From assembly GCA_013339765.2 (NCBI GenBank), contig CM023449.1, positions 119,726,957 through 119,790,956 on the forward strand: a DNA stretch of 64,000 bases, given 5' to 3'. This stretch comes from Haemaphysalis longicornis. Taxonomy: Eukaryota; Arthropoda; Arachnida; Ixodida; Ixodidae. Of this stretch, positions 22,931-34,300 are shown one piece after another. The notes under the pieces are model-generated. The model did not search any database. It saw only the letters and a program-made list of their open reading frames with translations, and was not told where the DNA came from. Every line of letters begins with the position of its first letter. The stretch's first letter is position 1. A program made the translations under genes and the position numbers.

Positions 22931-23036
22931 TCCGAAACAAGCACGAGCATAGCCATTCAAAAAGGCGTTATTCAATTCGGCTCGTATAGAAACGCAATGC
23001 GAACCATACCAATAAAGAAATTGACCTAAAAACAAC
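22931..23036. repeat. Direct repeat B (copy of the Ig5 acceptor region)
   Basis: Second copy of 22648-22744. On the minus strand the acceptor-equivalent reads GTGCTTGTTTCGG instead of GTGCTTGTTTCAG, so the duplicated splice site has lost its AG. Confidence 0.8.
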
Positions 23037-23095
23037 ACTACTTCGAGTGAACCTATACCTACAAGGCAAGCTGCATACAGACTGACTTACGGGTG

Positions 23096-23350
23096 AGCTC
23101 ACTCACTCACTCACTCACTCACTCACTCACTCACTCACTCACTCACTCACTCACTCACTCACTCACTCACTCACTCACTCACTCCTCACTCACTCACTCA
23201 CCTCACTCACTCACTCACTCACTCACTCACGTCACTCACTCACTCACTCACTCACTCACTCACTCACTCACTCACGCACTCACTTCACTCACTCACTCAC
23301 TCACTCACTCACTCACTCACTCACTCACTCACTCACTCACTCACTCACTC
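23096..23350. repeat. (TCAC)n microsatellite, about 250 bp
   Basis: Nearly pure CACT/TCAC tetranucleotide array with five or six phase slips (for example CTCCTCAC and CACGTCAC). It produces a spurious Leu-Thr-His-Ser open frame, which is not a gene. Confidence 0.97.
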
Positions 23351-25578
23351 TTTACTAGAGACAGGCACTTTAGGCAGAAATAAACGAGGATTTTAGGCGC
23401 CCTTAAAATACACTGAAAGGTGTCATTTAGGCATATAAGGCGTGAAACACTGTCGTGTAGGCATATATAGGCTCAGTTCGTATTTCCTTCGGAAGCGTAT
23501 TTTGGGATACATTTTTGACTTGCGATGAAAATAGCTGCATATCTTGGGCTGTGGGAAAGTAATTTGATTTTTCTGGTGAAAATAGGCCACACAAATGTCG
23601 GTATGTTAGCATATTTACGTAAAATAGAGGCCAATTCGGCACTCAAAGAAAGGCTTTGGAGCCATCACAAATGATCCCATATCACTGTTTTACGACTTTG
23701 AAGGTGTGCTTTGTGTTAGTCGATATTCGTGCGCGAGAAAAGAATGCTGCTGAAATTGGCGGAACGGGCTTGTACTCTGAACCAATAGTAGTTCTTTTAG
23801 CACTGGACGTCCAGGAATTGTACGTACGACACAGATTTAAGCTTCGCAATGAATGGGTCAGTGAGTTAACTCTGCCTCGAGGATCGGCTACTCCAAACTA
23901 AAAATTTCCAAACTAAACCAAACCATCCAAACTAAAATTTCGCTGGCTCGCGTAGCCCATTTTTTACAAAGTTACGTTTTTGTGTTTTGGGCGACAAGAC
24001 TACATCTCAGCTAAGCGTGATGTTGTAGAGCTAAGGAGAATTTGGCAAACCAGCGCCGTTTAACTAGCACCGAAATATTGAACCATGAGCGTTGCCGTTC
24101 TTCGCCTCCGTCGCAAACACGTACGCCACAGTCGGAATCACACGCGCGACCATGTGCTCAGCGCCACAGCCCCTCAACTACAGAGCCAGCGCGTCCATTG
24201 ACGTTTTATTTCTCGAAATGGAAATTCACAAACTAGCTCAACTCTCTATTCTAATACTTACTTTTGTGGCTGCAGTGCTTTTTCAAACAAATCAACGAGC
24301 TGACTCGCGAATATACCTGTCAGTGAGTAGTTGCATATCATTTTCTTGAATTCCGAAATACAGACTAAGGGGCGGTAATACGTGTTAAGGAAAACGGGAT
24401 CGCACACCGCAGAACACGCACATCGGCATTTGCTACCTCAGTATAGTCACGATCTAGCACAGCCCGATCACCCGTCTCTTTCTTTACAGAAAAGAGTCGC
24501 TTACACTTCCAAGCATGTGTCCGCAAAAGAATTTTAAGTGCAGAGCATCTTTAGGGGCTCCCATTGTCATCGTAGCTTACTCTGTGGACCCAAAGAAGAG
24601 CCACTCGGCGTTGCGTCGTAGAGGCTCTCGTCGCGGCATAACCGAAGAGGTTTCGAAAGCTGAGCGGTTTATATAGTGATAAGCGTTGGAAACTCGGGAA
24701 CCGATGGCGCTTGTCATACATATCCCCGATATTTAGCGCAAAGAAAACTGTACGGCTATTGGAGGCAAAATATACGCAAATAACCGGACGCACCCGCATT
24801 CATTTAGTTAGGAACGCTCGTTGGGTTAGTTTTTACGATAGGAAGAGAAACAAAACTGGCAGTGTGACGCTGGCAGGTGCGGGAGGAAAAGCAAACACAA
24901 AAAGAATAGAACTCCTCCTGGCGCAGTTTCAGGCAAGGGGTTACGCGAGCGTTGTAAAGGCGGGAAATTTTAATTGCACCGTGTGGTAGCAGTGAGCGGA
25001 TAACAGCGCTACAGCCCATTATGGTGAATGATTGCTCTGCACTTACGACAGCGTTCACATTGAGTTTAATGGCTTTAATTTTTTTACTATGTACCAGACA
25101 TAATATTCAGAGCTTTAATTGCCGAAATATAAATATTGCTTTCATTCAGGGACGAACCCCTTAGGGGCTTGGGCTGTCGGCGTTGTCGTTTCAAGTAGTC
25201 ACGGTACGAATACAACGGACTACTCGTTTTCCAACGCCTCGCGCTAAAAAGTAGCGCGTACTAACTGAACACATGGGAGCACTAATTTTACGACGCCTCG
25301 CGCTAGGACGTTTCATCTCCGGGGCCAAAAATGCGTACTAAAAGAACACACCTGGACCCTTTTTTCAGCGTCTCGCGGAACGCTTCGTGCTACACATGCA
25401 AGGGACTTTTAAAGCAAGGCTGCATACCTCTACCCCAAACGGTTTCATCTCCGTAAACGAAAACACCAAGCCGCCAAGAATACACTGATACGCTGCGTGC
25501 CCCGCCACTGTCAAGGTTTCACGTTAGCGAAGATGGCCCGGTTTTTCACGACAAAAGTAATTTTAAAAGAGCACTCAC

Positions 25579-25947
25579 GCTGGATGCGTATCTGGAGCGT
25601 TTTGGACGAGGTTACACCCTCAGGGTTGGTGACGGTGCAGGAGTAGTTTCCGGAGTCGGTAGACTGGACGTTGCGGAGGACCAGGTAACGCTGGTTCACG
25701 ATGAGGGGCCCCCGCCCCACATACAGCGGGGAAGGGGACGAAAACCCCGAGGTGTTGCCGCCACTGGGCTGCGGTTGTGGCGGCTCCTGCAACTGATGCG
25801 GTGGCAGCGGAGCGCCATTGAACTTCCACACGACGTCGGTGATGCTTGGGTAGGCAGACGCGTTGCAGACGAAGAAGATGTCGTGGCCCTCGTATATCAT
25901 TGACTCCCGCAGGCCCGCTCCGAACTCTAGCGTCACTTGCGGCTTGT
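25579..25947 (-). CDS. Sidestep-like gene, Ig4 exon
   Basis: The acceptor is AAAACCTGCAG and the exon starts at 25947. The donor is CAGC|GTGAGT. Phase is 1 to 1 and the length 369 bp. It opens with the shared linker YKPQVTLEFGAGL. Next are IYEGHDIFFVCNASAYP (strand B cysteine), DVVWKFNG (core tryptophan), YLVLRNVQSTDSGNYSCTVT (strand F cysteine in the D-x-G-x-Y-x-C motif) and NPEGVTSS. Three possible N-glycosylation sites are NAS, NTS and NYS. A Pro/Gln/Ser-rich insertion (PPHQLQEPPQPQPSGG and onward) lengthens the loop between the C and E strands. The domain order and linker match the fourth Ig domain of Sidestep proteins. Confidence 0.92.
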
Positions 25948-26699
25948 CTGCAGGTTTTACGGAGAGATGAAAAACGAATGTCCCAAGTACAGTAAGTACA
26001 CAGGTAGTAAGTAAAGAAATCAGTAATTATACAAGTGAGTGAGTGACGTGAGTGAGTCAGTAAATAAAAGTCACAAGGTTGCTAATCGGCATGGTGTCCC
26101 CCGTCGTTGATGAGAAATCAGGGTGTCTAAAGAAACATGTTACTCTGTACGTGCAGTGGCTACAAAAAGTAGTTTACGACATTCTCTTGAAATGCGGCAG
26201 GTTGTACATCGACAGACTGGCCGCTGTCTTAATGACCGGTTAAAATTAAGCATGCACCAAATTTAAAGTCGATGGGGCCCCATGTTACAAAGGTCAACCA
26301 TGCTGCAAAATTCCCACCAACTCACCCCGTAGAAAGTTCTTAAGTTTATGTATAGCGAAAAAACTTTGGGAGCAGAAATGCTTTACAACGTCATCCTAAC
26401 CTAGACGCGTACACCTGGTTGCCTAGGGTAAAATCCGCACTGGAAGAACACTGATGCCCTCAGTAAATGACTGCGGCTAAATTTTTGTTTCCTTAAAACA
26501 ATCAAATTAGACGGGTAAGCGTACCGCTTGTAACACGATTAGGGTTTCAGAAAGTAGGTTGCAAACGCAAGGATGTTCACAGGAGAATGCTTTTCTCTGG
26601 ATGGGATCATTTTCCGCGTTGCATGTAACAAACACTACCAAAAAACTAGTATGTAGTCCTTTTCTTATGACACCATTGCACGTATACATGTTCTGCATG

Positions 26700-27008
26700 G
26701 GCTTTTCTCATTTTTTCGTTTTACAAATTCAGTTCGACCTCATTATCTCTGTTTCCGTTATTATAATGATTACAGGTGAAATTTCTGCGAGGTCTGCATT
26801 ATCATGGAAATGCAGTGTGGTAAATGTTGCGGCATTTTTTTTTTATTTTGACTATTTTCTGGCTTTAAAAATTTAGCTCGACCAGTTTTCTCAATTTCAC
26901 GCTGTTATAACGATTACAGGTGAGCTTTCGTGAAACCTGCATTATTACGGAAACGCGGAGTGCTACATTGTTGGCTGTTTTCCGTATTTTTTTTTGTTTT
27001 CTTATATT
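26700..27008. repeat. Imperfect tandem duplication, period about 144 bp
   Basis: GATTACAGGTGA occurs at about 26768 and again at 26912. It is preceded by related TTATAA sequence and followed by CTGCATTAT.A.GGAAA.GC and a T-run in both copies. The copies have diverged by perhaps 25 percent. Confidence 0.65.
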
Positions 27009-29310
27009 TTAGTTTCTTTGAAATTTCGTTCTGCACATGTTGAACTTGACAATTGCTTCATACACGGTAAATGACCATTCTCCTCTGCGTACACGCATTA
27101 AGTAAACATGGAAAAAACCGAACGGAAACCGCAGTGTGCTATTGATCGATGACTGACCGGCTGTGATGTTCTAAGATCCGCTTGATAGCAGCGCTTATAC
27201 ACAAAATGGGCACATGTTGCACAGATCTAGAGGACCAGTGTTCTACGTGCGAATACAAACACGCACCTGGCAAGATAAGGTATTATAATGTGCCGAGTCC
27301 AACTTCTGCTAGTCAGTCCATGCTATATGCGGTCTGTGCATCATGAACTTGTCTACTTTCTAAGGTTGACTGCTGGATGGAAGTCCATTGATGCACACTA
27401 AAACAGTGCGCAACTAAGACATTCACGAAAGGAACTGAGAAAACATGTGTTATGGTTTTATAACTGCAAAGGGAAAATAAAATAAGAGCAGTTATTGTTG
27501 ATTTCTGCGCCTCGCGTCGCGATGTTACTTAATAAAAGGATGTATTAAAGAAGTGTGCGATGGCGCTATGGGGCTCTACATAGAACCTCAGCAATGGCTG
27601 CGTACTTTGGCCTAGCTATTGGATTTCTGTGCATGTGATTCGAGCGCAGATCCACTACCTTTTGCGAATAAGCCCGGCCACTGATACACACACGAGAGGA
27701 CATTTTGAACAAACATGCTTGTTTTCTCCCGAGCGCACGACCATAAACGCCCCAACACAAGAAGAATTAAAGCAAGAACGCATATGCGATGAGAGTCAGG
27801 CCACCGTAGCGGCTACAGTTCAAACTTTGGTTATGTTTTGCAAGCTGTACTTGTCGTTCGCTCTCATAAAGGAAGTAGTCTGAACGTGACAAAAGTTCAA
27901 AGAAAGTCTTTGTGTCAATTAACAGTTGTAAGCGCCTGAGCACGCCTAGGCGTTATATACGCCAGTTGATTGCCTTCATAAATCGGCGAACAAAAATACC
28001 CGCCTTATGCGCACCTCAATGTCCCATTGCAGTCAGAAAACGACAGCGAATCTTGCGAGACGAATATTTTCAACGAAGTAAGCTAGACTGACTTTTCACG
28101 GGTATATATAGCAGCGGCATAGAGAAAGAGACGTGCCGGGGGAACGGGCTAGAAAATCTGGCTGCTATTGCAAAATTCGTGTTAAACATACCCGTAAAAA
28201 TTCAAGTCTGCTTGCCAAACCGCAACTACGATTTGTTGTTATTGATCCTCACCGGTGTCACACTTTTAACTCGTCCTATTTGTGCACGTTCTTTGGGATT
28301 TGTTTCGTTGTTGCTAGAATATCTATCGGGGGCTTTTTAAAACTTCGCAACTGGAAACCGCACGGCAACAGAATGGTTCCCCAACATAAAAAGCAGACTC
28401 TAAACAGAACATAGTCTGGCCCCCCTGGTGTAGTTGTTTTTTGGTAGAGCCTTCCCATTTTTGAGCCGTCCCTCCGGTTTTACCACTATAGAGCACCCGA
28501 CGAAGGTCGGGGTAAGACCAAAGATGGAGCAGAAGCTGTTAACAGTCCCCGGGATTCTACAGGCCACCACTGCACCTTGCACGTGAAAACTTTTAACTTT
28601 ATGACTGTGTAAAAAAGAGCAGCTTAGCTGTGCAAGTGTAGTTCTTCCCAGGCATTTAACTAAATGTCATGGCCTATTGCTAGGTTAGAAAAGTCTCGGA
28701 GGTCTTTGGGTGTTGAATAGCGGGACATTCTTTCCTAACGATGGGAATGAGATTCGCGTAGGATTCTTAATACAGCAAATGATGAGGTGCTAATCTGGAA
28801 GACTTTTAGAGAATTAGGGATGAGGCTGAACGTGTTGCGAAGAAGCTTTAAAAGAGGACTAAGTCTGTTTTGTGTAATCTATGAAAACACATCAATCTTC
28901 GGAAAAGAGCGTGTTCGCGGTTTTTAACTCCGATGCCTCATCCGCACTGGATAAGGTAACCACTCGGTACACTACAGTGAGGGTATATATTATTGGGAGA
29001 GAAGCATGCAGCTGAACATGCCGTTTAAAATTTCGGATTACCGCCAATGCGACGTACTCATTCTATGTGCCGACAAAGGTACCGACAATCCCGAAGGGAA
29101 AATTACGCCCACCTCCCGTCGCGGGAACCTTGTTGTGATGCGACGCTGAGGGGGGGTTCAAGCGCAAGCGGAGAGCAACCGTCGACCGAAAGGCTGCCGG
29201 AGAGCGGCACACCGGTTATATGCGCAGCGCGCCCGAAGGAGAGGAGACCGCGGAAGAAAGAGTACTGCACATGCGCCGGCGCCAGTGCGTCTGCCTCGGC
29301 TATGACGCAA

Positions 29311-29426
29311 CACAATCCAAAACAATCCACTTTAATCCAATCCAATCCAAATCCAATCCAACGCAATCCAAGCCAAGCCAGCCAAGCCAAGCCAAGCCAA
29401 GCCGATTAATTCGAATCCAATCCAAT
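29311..29426. repeat. TCCAA/GCCAA pentanucleotide microsatellite
   Basis: Degenerate run of AATCC units turning into AAGCC units. It follows a GC-rich, CpG-rich block (29047-29310) and precedes a purine-rich G/A block to 29525. Frames crossing it are compositional and not recognised. Confidence 0.85.
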
Positions 29427-30417
29427 GCCCCTCGCGAGAGAGGGGCATCGGAGAGGAGAGGAGGTGAGCGGCGGAGAGCGCAGCTAGCGCGGCGAGGAGA
29501 ATGGGGGAGGGGCGGACGCCGATGAAGACGACGCCGGATGCAGGGACAAGGCGAGTGAATAAGATGCAGTCGCATCTAAAAACGCAAACTGAAGTCTACT
29601 TCATTCGAGTGATAACCTACAAGCGATAGTCTAGGTATTTTGAAGGGTATAAGGTGCTAGGGAATGTCAATGAATACGATCACAGGGTCGTAAGAAGCAG
29701 AATAGAACTTGATCTGATTAGAGGGAAAAAAATGTAGTGGAAGTCGCTTCTGTAGTGAAGAGGGAAAAAAATGTTGGCGTACGGAATGGCCTCCAAATTA
29801 GGATAATTCAAAATTGAGTGTTAGCTGAAGGAGGCCGAGAACTGGTAGAAATCGTGGTAAATCATCAAGGAGCCTATTTTCAAACTCAAGAATACAAAGT
29901 AGTCAGGAAAGAAAGAGTAATTCGAGTAAACGGGTATATCAAACAGTTCTAAAGAAGCAACCGCAGGGACATTTGCAGCAAAAATATTGCAAGGATTTAT
30001 AAAAACATGAGGAGGAAGTGGCATCCTGTTGGCAGAAACGAAGCAGCCCGCTGTTAAGAGATATAGATCAAGAAAGATGGTACCAAGGTGCTTTACCTCC
30101 GGGTCATCTGAAGTACGCACGCGATACAACGCAGATTTTATGAATGAGCGGTTTCTTATGCAGTAATTGCAATAACACATATTCGCTTCACAAAATCGAC
30201 TATTTAAAATGGCGACGTCGCAGAGTATAATTAATAAACAAAAACCAAACATACGTTACTTCTCATTGCGTATAAGAGCAGGGTGCACATCAACGCATCC
30301 GCCTAAAATAACGAAAGGTTGAATATTGCGACGATCCGCCAAAGCAAACGCGATTGCAGGAGCAAAAAAAGTATGGATTCATAATATTTTACTTTTGTAA
30401 TTAAGTTTTTATTTCTT

Positions 30418-30618
30418 GATGATTGATTGATTGTAGGGTTCAACGCGCCGACGCAGCGCAGGCGATGAGGCGCGCCGTAGTGGAGGGCTCCGGATTAATT
30501 TTGACCACCTGGGGATCTTTAACGGGCGCCGAAATATCGTACACACGGGCGTTTTTGCTTTTCGCCTCCATCAGAAAAGCGGCCGCCGCGGCCGGGAATC
30601 GAACCCGCGACCTCGTGC
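30418..30618 (-). mobile_element. Ruka-like SINE with 14-bp target duplication
   Basis: The minus strand carries the B-box GGGTTCGATTCCCGGCCGCG near 30588-30607 and the common SINE body, ending with a (ATCA)n tail at 30418-30431. Identical 14-mers AGTTTTTATTTCTT flank it at 30404-30417 and 30619-30632, so both limits are firm. The A box is missing. The insertion is therefore 5' truncated, as expected for target-primed reverse transcription. Confidence 0.92.
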
Positions 30619-31049
30619 AGTTTTTATTTCTTCATAACTTACGAACTTCAAGGTGGTAAAAATCCACAGACGTACATGAGGCAGGCAAATCTGCCTCTTC
30701 AGGTCAATGATCGCCAGAAACTTTGGCCCTGTTGGTAGAGCGCGTTATTCGCTTGATGAAGCCAACATCCGGCTTTTCAATTCCAGACACTAGAGAGAAA
30801 TCGACCACTGATCCCGTTCAAGAGCACTCCACATTTTCAGCATGTGAACAGCTGCTTGTGACGTCTTCCGGTATCTAGGAAAGAGTTTGCATTCGTTCTG
30901 AATATAAACGTCCCCGTTTCACGGCGGTACACCCGGTTCGCAATTGCATTCCCTGAAGCAAATACCACCTATATAGGGAAAGTTCCAACGCCAAGTTTTT
31001 GGTGTCCATGATGGCGCAATGTACAGAACTGCAAAGGGCGCGTACTTAC

Positions 31050-31346
31050 ACTTGATCTCCAAGAGTGTCTCAGAGGAGAGCTCGCCCCCGCGGAGGCTCT
31101 TGTTGAAGGCCGTGCACTTAAGCCGTTCGCCATTACGCTCTTTTGTGGGCGTGACGAGAACGAAGCTGGTCGTGACGTTGCCGTCCGTCGTGGTGCGGTA
31201 AAGGAGAGGCTCTACAGGGCTGGAACCCAGGAACCAGCGGATTTCCGCAGCGGGACGCGAGCCCCGACTTGTGCACACGAATTCGGCGGGCTCTTCAAAG
31301 TACAGCTCTGTGTGGCTGGCCGTGATTACAGTGCTCTCTGGAGGGA
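31050..31346 (-). CDS. Sidestep-like gene, Ig3 exon
   Basis: The acceptor is TTATTTGTTACAG and the exon starts at 31346. The donor is AAGT|GTAAGT. Phase is 1 to 1 and the length 297 bp (99 codons). The domain reads LPPESTVITASHTELYFEEP, then FVCTSRGSRPAAEIRWFLG (strand B cysteine, G-S-R-P-x-A-x-I-x-W signature), then TTTDGNVTTSFVLVTPTKER (the D-G-N-V-T-T-S motif typical of this family) and LKCTAFNKS (strand F cysteine). Possible N-glycosylation sites are NVT and NKS. GSRPxAxIxW with DGNVTTS is the most diagnostic Sidestep segment in the window. Confidence 0.94.
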
Positions 31347-34300
31347 CTGTAACAAATAAAAAACACAATACCCCAAAATTAAGAGGACGATTTGTCCAGA
31401 AACCGATTGAGCAAATTACAGTATCCGTATGTTTCTCGCAGAGTTTTCGGTTGCCACGCTTGAGTTGTCTGATGCAAACCCAAATGTCAGACTATAGCAT
31501 TTTGTTGAACGCGTTTTGTGAATGTTCAAATGATTAAGTGTCAAAACATAGCCACCTGGCTGGTCACCTGGTCAGCTATTTACCCACCAAGGCTGTACAA
31601 AAATTTTCAGAAGCGACACTCAATTTCTAAGCATTCTTGCAGCGCTCCTGTGCTTCACACGCCTTTGTGTTCCTTCGAGGGGTGCGTCGAAGTAATTTGT
31701 TTTTCAAACCTTTCGTATTTTAGTTGCTTTTTGTTCTAACTCTAATTTTAGTTTTCTTGCTTAATTTTGTTTTGACTATGCTTAGCTTCATTGTTTTTGT
31801 TTAATATTCACCGGAGGGTGCTGAACTAAGAATGTTATGTCGCCGTTCATTTACAAACGGGTTTTTAGAGTAGGCTACAGGACTACCAACAAGTGTACTT
31901 ATAACAACTCTCATTTTCAGCCGCAGTGTGAGCTGTTTTTGTATCAAAAATTAAGTCCGCAACTAAAGCGCTAAGTTGGGCGAGTTCGTAACTAATTAAG
32001 GAATTCATCGTACTAGCAAACACTAACGCAGGGACAAAGCTAAAGAGGAGACAAAATACACGCTAGAACTTTCAACTCAGTTTATGCAGCAGAAACACGG
32101 AAACGTCTATATCTACACCAAACGTGGAAAGGGTGAATATATAAACACAGTGCAAACAAGCAAAACCGTATCGCACGAGTCACACTTGCTCATATCTCAA
32201 AGTCACACCACAGTGCCGGCCCATATGACACGGCGTAAAGTAAATATACACGTTTATACGGCAATCACCCCTCACGCATGCGCAACCTGCTCCTCGTCTC
32301 CGACCAACCGGTTTCCTTTGCGGACGGCGCCAAGGACGGTGTACAGACCCATCATTCCTCTTCTCTGCCTATCATGAAAGCCTCAAGGATTTCTCGTTAT
32401 ATTTTCGAGGTAGACCTATACAAGATGCGCGTTTGGGACAAATCTGGATTGCAAGCCATGCACCTGTGCCAATGATCAACGAGGTGGCCAGCCCCCATCT
32501 GCGCGTTCATAGCTACTTGGTGCTCTCTGAGCCTTAGGCATTAAGGCACTTGCCTTTTTGCCCAACGTAGCACAAGGGGACACTGTAGACAACGCCCGTA
32601 GCACAATCCATAAACCTACTTGTGTGCTTTGTGACACAGCCGGTCTTTGTGCAAGAGTTATTCACCTTACGCACCATCTTTGACACCGTCTCATGTGCGG
32701 ATAACACCACCTGTTCGCCGCACTTTCCACCAACCTTTTTCAGGTGGTGCGACACATGATGCATGCACGGCATAGCCACATTTGGCATTCCGTACCGGGC
32801 CAGTGGTCAGTTTTGATATCCTTGACAAGACTGTTCACCACAAACGTCACCATGCCTGGTGGGAAACCTGCCGCTTAATGCTTCAGCTTGCTCAAGCAAG
32901 CTAGCCTGCATTTTATCCTGGCATGGCCTGGAAAACGCCGCCCTCACAGCGCTCTTGGCTATGCCTCATTTCACAAACTTTGAACGGGCTGACTGGTACT
33001 GCAGGATGCCCTTTTTACTACGGGGCGCATACTGCCAACACGGCCGATCACCCCCCGGTGCAGGCGCACATCCAAAAACATCACAACACTCATCTCAGGC
33101 AACTCTGGGGTGAACCTCAGACGTTCTGCAGAGTCAACAAAAATGCGGATTTTGAAATACATTCGACCGAACATTTCAGAGCATCTATCCGTATAAAACG
33201 CCATACACCAAGTCGTTTGAAAGCCGCGCCACTATCATGCACCAAGGCGTTGCGGGTGTATCCTTTCAGGCGTTTTTTTTTTCTCAAAGGATAGCATTCA
33301 TGACTCTCCTGCCGACTTTCCGGGCACTGCTGGGATTGTAATAGCCCAACGCCATCAGAGGGCACTCGCTTACGGGCGTTCGCTCTGGCCTTGGTATGGT
33401 ATGGGCTGTGCGCTAGCAGCTGGGGTCTCAACAGGCTGCTAGAGGCGCGTACAGAAGTGGCACGGGAACTTGCGAGCGTTCACTAAGTCTCGAGGACACC
33501 CAGACTTGAAATAAGCCTGTCGTGGATAGCCAGCGGATTCACCATTCAGTAAACGTGGTGTCGAAGGTGAATTTATGCTGGCCCGAACACGTGAGGCAAG
33601 CGAACCATGCCTGGTAGCCATAAAAAAATGCGAATGACTCGAGCACTACGCCGAAAAGCGCAATCGGAACGATGCGGGGAGGCCATGGAAAACGAGCAGC
33701 GTGGTTTCAAAGTTCTGCTTCCCGCCAGTTTTCGACTGTGCTCGGGCTCCGCTCATTAGGTTTTTTTTTCATATCACATTTCACCCATCCGGTATCTAAG
33801 CTGGCTCTTTTGCAACAATATTGTCGCTTTTTTATAACATTATTTCAAATTTTTCTTGCAGATATAAAGCATCACGCTTTTGCGGTGGCATACTGAGAAA
33901 ACATCTATACAGCCATCTTTTTATAAAATACTTAGGCTTATTACCACTACACCGAAAATGTACACCTAAACCTCGCGTTAGAGCTACCACATTTTTAATT
34001 GCTGCAATAAGCAATTTCATGGTGTTGGTGTCTGCGATTATCGCAACTACTTTTTCGGCACCAATAACCACTCGCACCACTCAAAACGTTTCTGTATAAT
34101 CGCTAACGGCTGTAGTAAGTGTCAACGCAAAAGAATGCGTTTTATCCCGCACACAATTGTGAGGAGTCGTACTCCTTCGACCATACGCGCCCACCGCTGA
34201 CCGCAACCTTCGGGCCCTTAGAGCGGGAGCGGACGTGCTCCCAACCCCTTGCGACGGCCGTCGAGTGCGCGATCTCGGCCCGTACGCCGGAGCACGCGGC

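Larger units (their letters stand above)
22647..25578 (-). other. Intron between Ig4 and Ig5 exons
   Basis: 2,932 bp with a GTGAGT donor at 25573-25578. From the acceptor end it contains a duplicated acceptor-proximal segment, a SINE, and a TCAC microsatellite of about 250 bp, each listed separately. From 23360 to 25578 nothing recognisable is seen. Confidence 0.75.
25948..31049 (-). other. Intron between Ig3 and Ig4 exons
   Basis: 5,102 bp with a GTAAGT donor at 31044-31049. It contains a 144-bp tandem duplication near 26.7-27.0 kb, a GC-rich stretch and a TCCAA/GCCAA microsatellite at 29.05-29.55 kb, and a SINE at 30418-30618. The rest holds only short unrecognised frames. Confidence 0.75.

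Noticed and set aside
23093..23383. 96-codon frame of Leu-Thr-His-Ser repeats
   Set aside because: Translation of the TCAC microsatellite.
30725..30790. Possible tRNA-like sequence (GTTGGTAGAGCG with CTTTTCAATTCC)
   Set aside because: The B-box match is poor and there is no stem structure. It is too weak to annotate.
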